From CATQHL01 sp965204655 (lineage in GTDB: Bacteria > Actinomycetota > Acidimicrobiia > Acidimicrobiales > CATQHL01), in the NCBI GenBank assembly GCA_965204655.1, contig OZ241998.1, positions 1,736,001 through 1,800,000 of the forward strand: DNA of 64,000 bases, given 5' to 3'. Numbering within the stretch: the stretch's first letter is position 1; each line of letters begins with the position of its first letter. This document shows positions 52,923-61,187 of this stretch, piece after piece. The notes beneath the pieces are model-generated. The model did not search any database. It was not told the origin of the DNA and saw nothing but the letters and a program-made list of their open reading frames with translations. Position numbers and translations under genes: made by a program.

Positions 52923-53765
52923 TCAAGCTCCCGTTGCCAGCGGGCGGTTGGGGTCTGCTCCCCAAGCCGACCATGATCCCACGAACAGCCTGCCCGGCTG
53001 CAGTCCAGCCAGTTTGAGAGTGAGTAGGTTCAAGCAAGCGCTCACCCCTGATCCGCAATAGGCGATCACCGAGGTGTCCCCTTTGATTCCGCAGTCGGTG
53101 AAGTGCTGACGCAGCGACGCTGGAGACCGCAGCGTGTCGTCGGGATTCAAATTGGTTGAATACGGTGAGCTGACTGCCCCCGGGATGTGTCCGAAGCGCA
53201 CGTCGATCTCGTTTGGCTGACCTTGAAATCGTTCGCTCGTCCGGGCGTCGAGTATCACACTTTCGCTGTCACTGCGAAGTCGCTCCACTTCGTCCGCCGT
53301 GGCCACCGCTTCCGCTGGCCACGGCCTAGGTGTGAAGTCGGCTTGGCGCTCTGCAGGGGCGGCTTCTTCCGCGGCGGAGATCAGAGGACCTCCCCATTTC
53401 CGCAGACCTCCGTCGAGCACCGCCGCTTCTTCTCCCAGCACGCTCAACATCCACCAGAGGCGGGCAGCCACCATTCCGCCGCAGTCGTCGTACGCCACGA
53501 CCGCCTGTCTGTCTCCTATTCCGCAGCGGCTCATAGCGTCGGCAAACGCCTTTGGGTCGGGCAAGGGGTGTCGTCCGCCCTCGGGCGTGGGAGGGCCGGA
53601 AAGGTCCTCGTCGAGGTCCACAAACACGGCACCGGGGATGCGGCCCCTTTCGTAGGCGTCGCGCCCGGATCTGCCGTCGAGGTACCAGCGCACGTCCGCA
53701 ACCACGACGCCAGAGCGGTTTTCCCGCAGCCAGTCCGCATTCACTATTCCGGTTGAGATGCTCAT
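52923..53765 (-). CDS. Thiosulfate / 3-mercaptopyruvate sulfurtransferase
   Basis: 280 residues with two rhodanese domains. N-terminal VVVADVRWYLDGRSGRDAY and IPGAVFVDLDEDLSG; C-terminal domain with VILDARTSERFQG, GHIPGAVSSPYSTNL and the active Cys in IAYCGSGVSACLNLL. Transfers sulfane sulfur to thiols or cyanide. Convergent with DUF5318 (7 bases apart). Size and domain pattern fit the SseA type. Confidence 0.94.
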   Translation of the reverse strand: MSISTGIVNADWLRENRSGVVVADVRWYLDGRSGRDAYERGRIPGAVFVDLDEDLSGPPTPEGGRHPLPDPKAFADAMSRCGIGDRQAVVAYDDCGGMVAARLWWMLSVLGEEAAVLDGGLRKWGGPLISAAEEAAPAERQADFTPRPWPAEAVATADEVERLRSDSESVILDARTSERFQGQPNEIDVRFGHIPGAVSSPYSTNLNPDDTLRSPASLRQHFTDCGIKGDTSVIAYCGSGVSACLNLLTLKLAGLQPGRLFVGSWSAWGADPNRPLATGA

Positions 53766-53810
53766 CCGATCTCCTCTTCGTTATCCATTTGAGCGTCTTC
53801 TTGGCTGCCG

Positions 53811-54593
53811 TCAAGCTCCGGTGAACGTTGCTTTTCCAGGCCCTCGCTCCAGGAAACTCGTAATACCAACTTGAGCGTCTGCGGTGGAGAAGGCAGCGGC
53901 GAACTCTTCGCTCTCAACGTCCAAGGCTGAAGCGAGTGGCAACTCAATTCCCCGGTTGATGGAGCGTTTGGCGGCGCGCAGAGCGGCGGGTCCGACGGCG
54001 AAGCGGCGCGCCATCTCCAGGGCAGTCCGATAGGCGTCTTCAGGAGCAGTGACTTGATCAGCGAGCCCTATGGTCAGCGCCTCCTTGGCTTTGATCTGCC
54101 TGCCGCTGAAGACGATTTCCTTGGCTCGGCTGACACCGACGAGGCGCGGAAGTCTTTGTGTTCCTCCGGCACCTGGGATGATGCCTAGAAGGATTTCCGG
54201 CTGACCGAACACGGCGTCTTCGCCTGCCACCCTGAAATCGGCGCACATAGCCAGTTCGCATCCGCCGCCAAGGGCGTATCCGTTGACCGCGGCGACGCTG
54301 ATCTGGGGCAGGTCGGCTAGTCGGGCGAAGGCCTCGTTCATTCTTTGCGAAGTTCTTTTGGCGTCTTCGTTGGAGAAGTCCAAAAACTCCTTGATGTCTG
54401 CTCCTGCTGCAAAAATTTTCTGACCGCCCCAGAGCACGAAAGCTCTTACGTCCTCTGAATTTTCCAACTGCTTGGCAACCTCGAGTATTTCTTCGGTTAC
54501 CTGGCTGTTTAGAGCGTTCATCGGCGGTCGTTCAAGCAAAACGGCGGCCACTCCCGGCGCTGCGTCCTTTTCCAGTCTTACGTAGTTGGGCAT
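53811..54593 (-). CDS. Enoyl-CoA hydratase/isomerase family protein
   Basis: 260 residues. Crotonase fold: RPPMNALNS, oxyanion hole FAAGADIKEFLDF and VNGYALGGGCELAMCAD, and both catalytic glutamates (GGGCELA and QPEILLGIIPGAGGTQRLPR), the hydratase pattern. Acts in fatty-acid beta-oxidation or related CoA chemistry. Downstream of a small membrane gene on the same strand. The sulfurtransferase follows. Confidence 0.94.
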   Translation of the reverse strand: MPNYVRLEKDAAPGVAAVLLERPPMNALNSQVTEEILEVAKQLENSEDVRAFVLWGGQKIFAAGADIKEFLDFSNEDAKRTSQRMNEAFARLADLPQISVAAVNGYALGGGCELAMCADFRVAGEDAVFGQPEILLGIIPGAGGTQRLPRLVGVSRAKEIVFSGRQIKAKEALTIGLADQVTAPEDAYRTALEMARRFAVGPAALRAAKRSINRGIELPLASALDVESEEFAAAFSTADAQVGITSFLERGPGKATFTGA

Positions 54594-54602
54594 AGCCCCA
54601 AC

Positions 54603-54815
54603 CTAGTTGGCAAGAAGACTTGCGAGCGCCCAAATGGTGGCTAGAGCGCCCACGGCAATCATGGCAAGGCATCTTCCGAGAGGCGGTCTGATCAACTCTC
54701 CGCCCTGGCTGCCCGGGGGTCGCGGGCGTACCAGAGCCAGCAAATTGCCTATTGCCAGCGCAGCGCCGAGCGCCAGCACGAGCCATTGCAGGAGATCGTC
54801 CCCCAGGAAGTACAT
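54603..54815 (-). CDS. Small two-helix membrane protein
   Basis: 70 residues with two hydrophobic segments (about 8-28 and 50-68) joined by a Pro/Gly/Arg-rich loop. It lies 19 bases after dnaB and 9 bases before the enoyl-CoA hydratase gene on the same strand. No family recognised. Confidence 0.6.
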   Translation of the reverse strand: MYFLGDDLLQWLVLALGAALAIGNLLALVRPRPPGSQGGELIRPPLGRCLAMIAVGALATIWALASLLAN

Positions 54816-54834
54816 GAGAACGTCCTCAGCCGGT

Positions 54835-56376
54835 TCAGAAGTTTTCCGCTCCGGGGTCGCTTGTTCTGCCTGTTGGTTCGTTTCCTATGGCTTGGGGAGC
54901 TGCGTCCACGAATTTTGTGAAGGTCGGCAGGAATATCAGTTTGATCAATCCGGTGGGTCCGCTGCGGTGTTTGGCGATTTGAAGTTCCGCAATGCCGCGG
55001 TCTTTGCTTTCGGGGTTGTAGACCTCGTCGCGATACAAGAACATGACCACGTCGGCGTCTTGTTCGATGGCGCCGGACTCGCGCAAGTCGGCGAGCATCG
55101 GACGCTTGTCCTGTCGGGCTTCGGGTGCTCGACTGAGTTGAGAGAGCGCTAGTACGGGGCATTTGAGTTCGCGTGCGAGCGTTTTCAGCCCGCGGCTGAA
55201 TTCAGAAACCTCTACTTGACGGTTCTCGTTTCTATTTCCGCCGAGCAGAAGCTGCAGATAGTCAACCACCACCAGCGTGAGCCCTCCGGCTTCAGCGTGT
55301 CGTCGTCTGGACTTGGCGCGCACTTCCAAAATTGACATGCTGGGGCTGTCGTCTATCCACAAAGGCAGTTCCCCCAGACGTCCCATGGCGGTGCTGATCT
55401 TGCTCCAGTCTTCGTCGTTCAGCCTGCCCGTCCGCAGTCGGTCGGTTTGTACTCGGGCTTCCGCGCCCAGCACTCTCTGAGTAATTTCGCTGTGGCTCAT
55501 CTCCAGGGAGAAGAAGAGCACTGGATGCGGTTCTTTCTGTTCCAGATCGCTTCCTTCTCCATTTTTTGCCAACTCGCTGTTGTAGTTGTCTGCAGATCCT
55601 TTGGCGGCGGCCACGGCGATGTCCAAAGCCAGAGATGTCTTGCCTATTGAGGGGCGCGCCCCCAGCACAGCCAGGGAAGAGGGTTGCAGCCCGCTCAGTT
55701 TCTTGTCTAGATCGATGAAGCCTGTCGTGACTCCCGTTATAGAACTGCCGCGCGAATAGAGCTCCTCTAGTTCGGTGAGAGCACCCCCTAGGAGCGCGTT
55801 CATTCGCTCCATCGTGGGATCGTTTTCGTGCTCGGTCGCGTGGAAAATCAAGGTTTCGGCTTGGTCAAGTGCGGCCCCCACGTCCGCCGGACGCGAGTAG
55901 GCGAGTTCGCTTACTTCACCCGCGGCTCTTATCAATCTCCGCAGCCGAGCCGTTTCCGCGACGATCTTTGCGTAGTACGCTGCGTTCGCTGCCACAGGCG
56001 TGGAGCTTTGCAGTTCTATGAGGTTTCTCAACCCGCCGGTCGCTTCGGAGAGATCCATTCTTTCGAGTTCTCCGTGCATCGTGACCGTGTCGACTGGCTC
56101 GCCTTTTGTGTACAGCCCGATAGCGGCGTTGAAAACGTGCTGGTGAGCCGGGCGGTAGAAATCTTCCCCGGACAGAATTTCCACGGCGTCTGCCACCGCA
56201 TCTGAAGTCAGCAGCATTGCCCCTAGAACGGCTCGCTCGGCGTCTTCGTCGTGGGGCGGTACACGCGCCCCGGCGACGGCTTGATTGGTGCGACTTTGGT
56301 CTAAATGCCCTCTGCGCCTAGCATCGGCTGCTCGGACCTCTGAGAAGGGGGGAGCAATATCTGTGCTCATGGCCAT
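54835..56376 (-). CDS. dnaB: Replicative DNA helicase
   Basis: About 513 residues from ATG 56376 (a nearby ATG six bases on is equally possible; the open frame reaches 56406). N-terminal domain: PPHDEDAERAVLGAMLL, FYRPAHQHVFNA. RecA-like domain: TTGFIDLDKKLSGLQPSSLAVLGARPSIGKTSLAL (Walker A), FFSLEMSHSEITQR, VVDYLQLL, LSQLSRAPEARQDKRPMLADLRESGAIEQDAD. About 20 extra polar residues follow Walker A (after AVAAAKGSADNY), unusual for DnaB. No intein. The DUF721/DciA protein at 34395 is the likely loader partner. Confidence 0.96.
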   Translation of the reverse strand: MAMSTDIAPPFSEVRAADARRRGHLDQSRTNQAVAGARVPPHDEDAERAVLGAMLLTSDAVADAVEILSGEDFYRPAHQHVFNAAIGLYTKGEPVDTVTMHGELERMDLSEATGGLRNLIELQSSTPVAANAAYYAKIVAETARLRRLIRAAGEVSELAYSRPADVGAALDQAETLIFHATEHENDPTMERMNALLGGALTELEELYSRGSSITGVTTGFIDLDKKLSGLQPSSLAVLGARPSIGKTSLALDIAVAAAKGSADNYNSELAKNGEGSDLEQKEPHPVLFFSLEMSHSEITQRVLGAEARVQTDRLRTGRLNDEDWSKISTAMGRLGELPLWIDDSPSMSILEVRAKSRRRHAEAGGLTLVVVDYLQLLLGGNRNENRQVEVSEFSRGLKTLARELKCPVLALSQLSRAPEARQDKRPMLADLRESGAIEQDADVVMFLYRDEVYNPESKDRGIAELQIAKHRSGPTGLIKLIFLPTFTKFVDAAPQAIGNEPTGRTSDPGAENF

Positions 56377-56429
56377 ATTCGCATTGTGACATGGGGGTAT
56401 GACCATCTAGGGGCTTGGGCGTGCGTGCG

Positions 56430-56460
56430 GGCGGGAATGCCTGTGATTCGGATTCCCGCC
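56430..56460. other. Inverted repeat in the dnaB upstream region
   Basis: GGCGGGAAT (56430-56438) and ATTCCCGCC (56452-56460) form a perfect 9-base stem with a 13-base loop, upstream of dnaB on the minus strand. Possible operator, leader hairpin or terminator after ssb. No T run. Confidence 0.4.
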
Positions 56461-56622
56461 GCGCCGCGTCCGCAAGGTTGCGAGAGGAGAATGGGTCTCA
56501 AGTAAAGGTTCCTTTGGAGAACAAGCCCGAGTGGGGGATAGGGGCCGAGGAGTTCGGCCAAGGGGCGTTTCCGCCCGTGCAACTACGTTCCTGCGGTTTC
56601 CTTTACGGCGCAGGTCAAGGAG

Positions 56623-56652
56623 CGCAAGCTTGCTTGGAGTTTCAAGCTTGCG
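56623..56652. other. Stem-loop just downstream of ssb
   Basis: CGCAAGCTT (56623-56631) pairs with AAGCTTGCG (56644-56652), a perfect 9-base stem around 12 bases, starting 16 bases after the ssb stop. It probably protects or ends the ssb transcript; there is no T run. Confidence 0.45.
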
Positions 56653-56667
56653 ATGCTTCGGTTGAGG

Positions 56668-57120
56668 TTAGAAAGGTTCCTCGTTGGGGTATTGCTCGCC
56701 GGGGCGCGTACTGCCCGCGCCGGCTTGCGAGGAGGTTTTCTGATGGCTGAACCCGTTGCCGGACCGAGGGTTCTTGACGATTTCGGCCTTTGCCCAACGA
56801 AGACTGGGGGCGACGTCGTCGGCTCTGATCTCCACCTTGCTGCGCCTCTGGCCGTCCTGATTGTCCCAGGTCTGTTGGTCAAGCCGCCCGAACACGACCA
56901 CGCGGGAGCCGCGTGTGATCGAATCGGCCACGTTCTCCGCTAGTGATGACCAGCAGACGACGTCGAAGAAGGAAACGTCCTCCATTTGTTCGCCGTTGCG
57001 CTCGTAACGGTGGTTCCAGGCCAGACCGAACTTGCAGCACGCCGCTCCCGATGCGGAAAACCGCAATTCGGGATCTCTGGTGACGTTGCCCACGACGGTG
57101 ACTGTGTTTCCAAATGCCAT
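56668..57120 (-). CDS. ssb: Single-stranded DNA-binding protein
   Basis: 150 residues. OB fold: NTVTVVGNVTRDPELRFSASG, FFDVVCWSSLAENVADSITRGSRVVVFGRL, RRSKVEIRADDVAPSLRWA. The acidic C-terminal tip is NEEPF, a shortened form of the usual DDDIPF that binds partner proteins. In most bacteria ssb lies between rpsF and rpsR; here it lies after rplI. ATG 57120. Confidence 0.96.
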   Translation of the reverse strand: MAFGNTVTVVGNVTRDPELRFSASGAACCKFGLAWNHRYERNGEQMEDVSFFDVVCWSSLAENVADSITRGSRVVVFGRLDQQTWDNQDGQRRSKVEIRADDVAPSLRWAKAEIVKNPRSGNGFSHQKTSSQAGAGSTRPGEQYPNEEPF

Positions 57121-57363
57121 TTTTTCTCGCTTTCTGTGTTGCTAATACTAGGCAATAACCATGCTTGCACCGGGGGGCGAATCGCAAGTGGAAATGGCGT
57201 GGATTTGTTCTCTTATCGGGGGATTTCTTAGTGAAAGTAACGGTGGATAAGACTGGGAAAAGCACTCCTGCTGTGGAACACCGCCGTTATTGGCGTTTTT
57301 GCCTTCGGCAAGTCAGGTGATTTTTCTTGTTTCTGCGCCCGCGGCTTCCTACGGATATCAGTC

Positions 57364-57819
57364 CTATGCGCCTTCTGAGGCGACTACTTCCACGGAAATA
57401 TCTACCGAAATTTCCTCGTGCAGACTTGCGTGTACGGTGTGGACGCCCACTTCTTTGATCGGCTCCGCTAGCTCAAACACGCCCGCCGGCAAGGTCGTGT
57501 TGACCTGCTCTTCGATGGCAGCGGCCAGGACGCTGGCGTTCACCGACCCGAAAAGCCTGCCTGCCTCGCTTGCTCTCGCTGAGATGATGATGTTCTTCCC
57601 TGCCAAGCGCTCCGCCATTTCCCTGGCTTCCTCTAGGCGTCGGCGGTCTTGTAGTTCACGTGAGCGTTTCATGGCGTCGGCCTCGGCTATTGAGCCTTTG
57701 TTGGCCTTGACGGCGAGACCCTTGGGAATGAGGTAGTTCTGGGCATAGCCGTCGGCGACGTCGCAGATGTCGCCCTTGCGCCCCAGCGGCTGCACCGAAG
57801 TGAGCAGAACTACCTTCAT
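57364..57819 (-). CDS. rplI: 50S ribosomal protein L9
   Basis: 151 residues, normal length. N-terminal RNA-binding domain [36 protein letters not shown], central helix, C-terminal domain ending [11 protein letters not shown]. The start overlaps the rpsR stop (ATGA). A 243-base spacer separates it from ssb. Confidence 0.97.
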   Translation of the reverse strand: MKVVLLTSVQPLGRKGDICDVADGYAQNYLIPKGLAVKANKGSIAEADAMKRSRELQDRRRLEEAREMAERLAGKNIIISARASEAGRLFGSVNASVLAAAIEEQVNTTLPAGVFELAEPIKEVGVHTVHASLHEEISVDISVEVVASEGA

Positions 57820-58316
57820 GCGCTGCTTTGAGGCGGCGCTGGCTCGCTGCTGGACGGCGCTGGCTCGCTGCTAGGCGGCGGGGGCGTCTCCTCGCTCCCC
57901 ACCTCTTCTTCGCCGCCGGTTGGCTCGTCTAGTTCTTGAGCGGGGATCGGCTGCTCCTCTGCGGGTTGCGTGTGCCTTCCGTCTTCTCCCTCTTCGCCGG
58001 GTTGCGGCTGCATAGGTTCGTCCTCGCCGTAACGAGGTCGGCCCGCACCTCTCTGGGTAGTGACTCTGCTTGCGTAGGGCAGCAGCGCCATCTCTCGGGC
58101 TATTTTGATGGCGCGGGCGACGACTCGTTGCTGTTGGGCGTTGTTGCCAGTCACTTTTCGCGCCCGTATTTTGGCTCGATCCGACATGAAACGTCTCAAC
58201 AGGTTTACGTCCTTGTAGTCCACGTAGGCCAGGCGTTCTGTGGTGATGATGCTGACTTTTTTCTTGCCCCGCCGCGAATACTCACGGGTTCTGGGGCGAG
58301 ATCTAGGCTTTCCCAT
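57816..58316 (-). CDS. rpsR: 30S ribosomal protein S18 with long acidic C-terminal extension
   Basis: 166 residues, about twice the usual length. The S18 domain is residues 1-88 ([35 protein letters not shown]). The remaining 78 residues are rich in Glu, Pro, Ser and Gln, with the repeat [13 protein letters not shown] at the end. The extension is in frame and overlaps the rplI start, so it belongs to the gene. Its ATG overlaps the rpsF stop. Whether the tail stays on the mature protein is unknown. Confidence 0.94.
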   Translation of the reverse strand: MGKPRSRPRTREYSRRGKKKVSIITTERLAYVDYKDVNLLRRFMSDRAKIRARKVTGNNAQQQRVVARAIKIAREMALLPYASRVTTQRGAGRPRYGEDEPMQPQPGEEGEDGRHTQPAEEQPIPAQELDEPTGGEEEVGSEETPPPPSSEPAPSSSEPAPPQSSA

Positions 58317-58681
58317 CAGTTTGTTTCCTTGGTGGATTGTTTTTCGGCTTCGGTCAAAGTGATTCTTGAGAAAAGATCCCGTCGGCGAGCTTCCCGATCC
58401 GGGAGTCGGATCAGTTTGTGCCGCACGACCGGATCGTCTAGCCGCATAGTGCGTTCGAAAGCGTCCAAGTCGGCGTCGTCGGCTAAGAACTCGACGACGA
58501 CGTAATAACCCTCGGATTTGTGGTTTATTTCGTAAGCGAACTTACGTCTTCCCCACTTGTTTACTGTCGCTATACGACCGCCGTTGGCCGTCAAAGTGTT
58601 CATTGACTTCTCAAATGCGTCGTCAACAGCTATTTCAGTGAGATCACCGTCGTAGATGATCATGAGTTCGTACGCCTTCAT
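58316..58681 (-). CDS. rpsF: 30S ribosomal protein S6
   Basis: 121 residues. [56 protein letters not shown]: the S6 fold that binds S18. The C-terminus is slightly extended. First gene of the rpsF-rpsR-rplI unit. Confidence 0.97.
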   Translation of the reverse strand: MKAYELMIIYDGDLTEIAVDDAFEKSMNTLTANGGRIATVNKWGRRKFAYEINHKSEGYYVVVEFLADDADLDAFERTMRLDDPVVRHKLIRLPDREARRRDLFSRITLTEAEKQSTKETN

Positions 58682-58852
58682 CGGGCGGCGTGCACCTCCT
58701 GTGGTCCTGTGGTTCAGGGCTCCGCCGATGCACAGGCCAGTTCGGCTCTCTGTCGTCGGAGCAGGTCGGTTTTCCTTGAACGTTACCGCTGCTTTGCCCG
58801 ATCTGTGTCCCTCACGGCTGGTCTGCTTGGCGCCGAGCGGTTCTCCGATAGA

Positions 58853-58878
58853 GAGAATCTGTTGTGAGAATCTGTTGT
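58853..58878. repeat. Two copies of a 13-base tandem repeat upstream of rpsF
   Basis: GAGAATCTGTTGT occurs twice in direct succession in the 216-base spacer between panB and rpsF. The spacer holds no gene. Its role is unknown; slippage is the simplest origin. Confidence 0.6.
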
Positions 58879-58897
58879 GATGGTTTGCTGCTTGCTG

Positions 58898-59725
58898 TCA
58901 GATCTCAGTTGCTCCGTTTACACCGTAGGACTCCGCGGCTGCCGGAAACGAGCCTGAACGAACGTCTGCTGCGAAGTTCTTGACGGCTTTCACCGTCTCT
59001 TCGTAGAGATCGGCGTAAGTGCGCACGAACTTGGGGCGCAAGTCTCGCTGCAGTCCCAGCATGTCGTGGTAGACGAGAACCTGCCCGTCGCAATGGCTGC
59101 CGGCGCCGATACCTATCGTGGGTATGCCGATCTCGTCGGTGACCATGCCCGCTGCCGGTGCGGGCACTCCTTCAATGACGACGGCGAAGCAGCCTGCGTG
59201 TTCCAGGGCTTTGGCTGTACTCAAAAGGTCTTGGGCCTCCTCCTCTGTGCGAGCCTGAACTCGGAACCCTCCCATTGAGTGAATTGACTGAGGAGTGAGG
59301 CCGATGTGTCCCATTACAGGTATTTCGGCGTTGACGAGAGCTTCTACCATCGCCAGCCGCTTGCAGCCTCCTTCCAACTTGACGGCCTGCGCCCCTGAGC
59401 GGATGAGTCGGGCGGCGTTGGAGATCGTCTCGGCCGCCGAGATGTGGTAGCTGAGCCACGGCAGGTCGGCCACGACCACCGCCGCGGGCTTGGCGCGTGC
59501 CACGGCGGCGGTGTGATGCGCCATGTCGTCCACGCTGACTTGCAGCGTGTCTGCATAGCCCAGCACGACCATGGCGAGCGTGTCACCCACCAGCAGAATG
59601 TCTACGCCTGCTTCGTCCGCCATTTTTGCGCTCGGCGCGTCGTACGCGGTGAGCATTACCAAAGGTTTTCCTCCGTTGCGCACCTTGTGCTGGCGGATGG
59701 AAGGAATTGTGAACGAAGAGTTCAT
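58898..59725 (-). CDS. panB: 3-methyl-2-oxobutanoate hydroxymethyltransferase
   Basis: Adds a hydroxymethyl group from methylene-tetrahydrofolate to ketoisovalerate for pantothenate and CoA synthesis. 275 residues from ATG 59725 (MNSSFTIPSIRQHK), preceded by GAAAGG; the open frame starts earlier at 59809. Visible: LTAYDAPSAKMADEAGVDILLVGDTL, the metal Asp region VADLPWLSYH, KLEGG, PVMGHIGLTPQS, VIEGVPA, IGIGAGSHCDGQVLVYHDMLG. No other pan gene nearby. Confidence 0.96.
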   Translation of the reverse strand: MNSSFTIPSIRQHKVRNGGKPLVMLTAYDAPSAKMADEAGVDILLVGDTLAMVVLGYADTLQVSVDDMAHHTAAVARAKPAAVVVADLPWLSYHISAAETISNAARLIRSGAQAVKLEGGCKRLAMVEALVNAEIPVMGHIGLTPQSIHSMGGFRVQARTEEEAQDLLSTAKALEHAGCFAVVIEGVPAPAAGMVTDEIGIPTIGIGAGSHCDGQVLVYHDMLGLQRDLRPKFVRTYADLYEETVKAVKNFAADVRSGSFPAAAESYGVNGATEI

Positions 59726-59822
59726 TGGAACAGCCTTTCTTGTCCAGCGCTCATCGGCTGCCGGCAATGCTTGAAGGGTATCGGGTAGGTGCTGTGCTTC
59801 TACAGGCATTGAGTTTCAAGGA

Positions 59823-59970
59823 CTTCGCAGCCGCGTAGGCAGCCACCTCGGCATCACTTAGTTCTGGCCGTCAAGTTAAAGCCGGAAAGCCCCTCGACAA
59901 CTTCGCGTAGGCATCCACCCTCGGCATCACTTAGTTCCGGGTTTTGGCAGTTCCGGTTTTGGCAGTTCCG
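59823..59970. repeat. Repeat-rich intergenic stretch between panB and the YceI-like gene
   Basis: Two imperfect copies of a unit of about 40 bases lie at 59823-59867 and 59901-59940 (both contain CCTCGGCATCACTTAGTTC or a one-base variant). They are followed by a tandem of about 16 bases, TTCCGGTTTTGGCAG, at 59935-59970. The whole gap 59726-60029 holds no gene that I can support; it must carry the divergent promoters of panB and the YceI-like gene. Confidence 0.7.
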
Positions 59971-60029
59971 GCCATTCGTTTGCGGCAGCGGGTTCTTCTT
60001 AGGGGATACCTCTGATGTACTCTTGCTGA

Positions 60030-60953
60030 ATGAAGCTGCGGCCACTTACTAAGTGGCGTGAGTGGAGTCTGCGCCGCCGACTTGCCGCCGTCGGCGGTGT
60101 GCTGCTGATCGTTGCTGGCCTAGCTGTATTGCTGATCTGGCTGCTGTTCTTCCGCGGCGACGCCCCGCCGCCCCCTTCAGTGAGCGAACGCATCTCCTCC
60201 CTTTCGCCGACAACTAGCGAAAGCGTCGGCACGGACACTTCTTCGTTGCCTGCGGAGACTGCCGCAGTTGCTCCTTCGCCCGCTTCTCCGACCTCAGCGG
60301 CCACGGGGCAGGACGTCTCTCCGCAGACTCCTAGTTCTTCTGTGCCGACTTCCGTCTCGACCTCGAGCGTTCCGCCTACGGATTCCGAAGCTGCACCGCA
60401 GGCTTCCGTTGATGGCGTTTGGACGATCGACACGGAGATCGGGAACTTTGAGGACTTCAGCAGTTCCTACGCGGGCTACCGAGTCGGTGAGGAGTTGGCG
60501 AACATAGGTACGACCGAAGCCGTTGGCAGGACGCCGATGGTCAGCGGTTTTTTGGAAATCGCTGACAGCACTGTGACCTCGGTCGAAATTGAAGTAGACC
60601 TTCCGTCAATAGTCTCCGACCGCTCGCGGCGGGACGGCTTGGTTCGTCAATCGCTTAGGACAGATCAGTTCCCGACAGCGAGGTTCTTGCTGACAGAGCC
60701 GTTGGAGATCGGTAGTCTGCCTGCCGAGGGCGAAGAGGTGCGCTTGACCGCTGTCGGCGACTTCTCGGTGCATGGCGTAACACGCCCGGTCACTGTTTCA
60801 ATAGGAGCAGCCCGCTCTGGTGGCTTGATAGTGGTTGGAGGTTCTTTCGAAATTCGCTTTGAGGACTACGACATCGTCCCGCCGCGAGTGCCCATCGTGC
60901 TTTCGGTCGCCGATATAGCCAGAGTGGAGTGGTTGCTGAACTTCACCCGTTGA
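60030..60953 (+). CDS. YceI-family protein with membrane anchor
   Basis: 307 residues. Basic N-terminus, one transmembrane helix (about 20-42), a Ser/Thr/Pro linker (about 48-128), then a YceI-like beta-barrel domain: GVWTIDTEIGNFEDF, VSGFLEIADSTVTSVEIEVDL, RDGLVRQSLRTDQFPTARFLLTEP, VGDFSVHGVTRPVTVSI. The domain binds isoprenoid chains in characterised members, which would suit the menaquinone chemistry elsewhere in the window, though the link is inference. Confidence 0.9.
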   Translation: MKLRPLTKWREWSLRRRLAAVGGVLLIVAGLAVLLIWLLFFRGDAPPPPSVSERISSLSPTTSESVGTDTSSLPAETAAVAPSPASPTSAATGQDVSPQTPSSSVPTSVSTSSVPPTDSEAAPQASVDGVWTIDTEIGNFEDFSSSYAGYRVGEELANIGTTEAVGRTPMVSGFLEIADSTVTSVEIEVDLPSIVSDRSRRDGLVRQSLRTDQFPTARFLLTEPLEIGSLPAEGEEVRLTAVGDFSVHGVTRPVTVSIGAARSGGLIVVGGSFEIRFEDYDIVPPRVPIVLSVADIARVEWLLNFTR

Positions 60954-61003
60954 AGGTTCGCAGCTGAGAAAGAAGGGTCATTCAACTGAAACTCAAACCA
61001 CAG

Positions 61004-61074
61004 AGCGGGTGAGGGGAATCGAACCCCCGTATTCAGCTTGGGAAGCTGATGTTCTACCATTGAACTACACCCGC
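61004..61074 (-). tRNA. tRNA-Gly (anticodon CCC)
   Basis: 71 bases on the minus strand. Acceptor GCGGGTG pairs with CACCCGC; anticodon stem TCAGC/GCTGA with loop TTCCCAA; T arm GGGGG-TTCGATT-CCCCT (last pair G-T). Discriminator T; no CCA encoded. It is 4 bases from the tRNA-Ala gene. Confidence 0.94.
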
Positions 61075-61078
61075 CGTG

Positions 61079-61152
61079 TGGAGCTGATGGGACTCGAACC
61101 CACGACCCCTTGCTTGCAAAGCAAGTGCTCTAGCCGACTGAGCTACAGCCCC
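61079..61152 (-). tRNA. tRNA-Ala (anticodon TGC)
   Basis: 74 bases on the minus strand. Acceptor GGGGCTG pairs with CAGCTCC and includes the G3-U70 pair that marks alanine tRNAs. Anticodon stem CTTGC/GCAAG with loop TTTGCAA. No CCA encoded. Transcribed just ahead of tRNA-Gly, so the two are probably one transcript. Confidence 0.95.
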
Positions 61153-61187
61153 GAATTGCTTGATTTAGTGTACTCTCGCCGGTGAGT

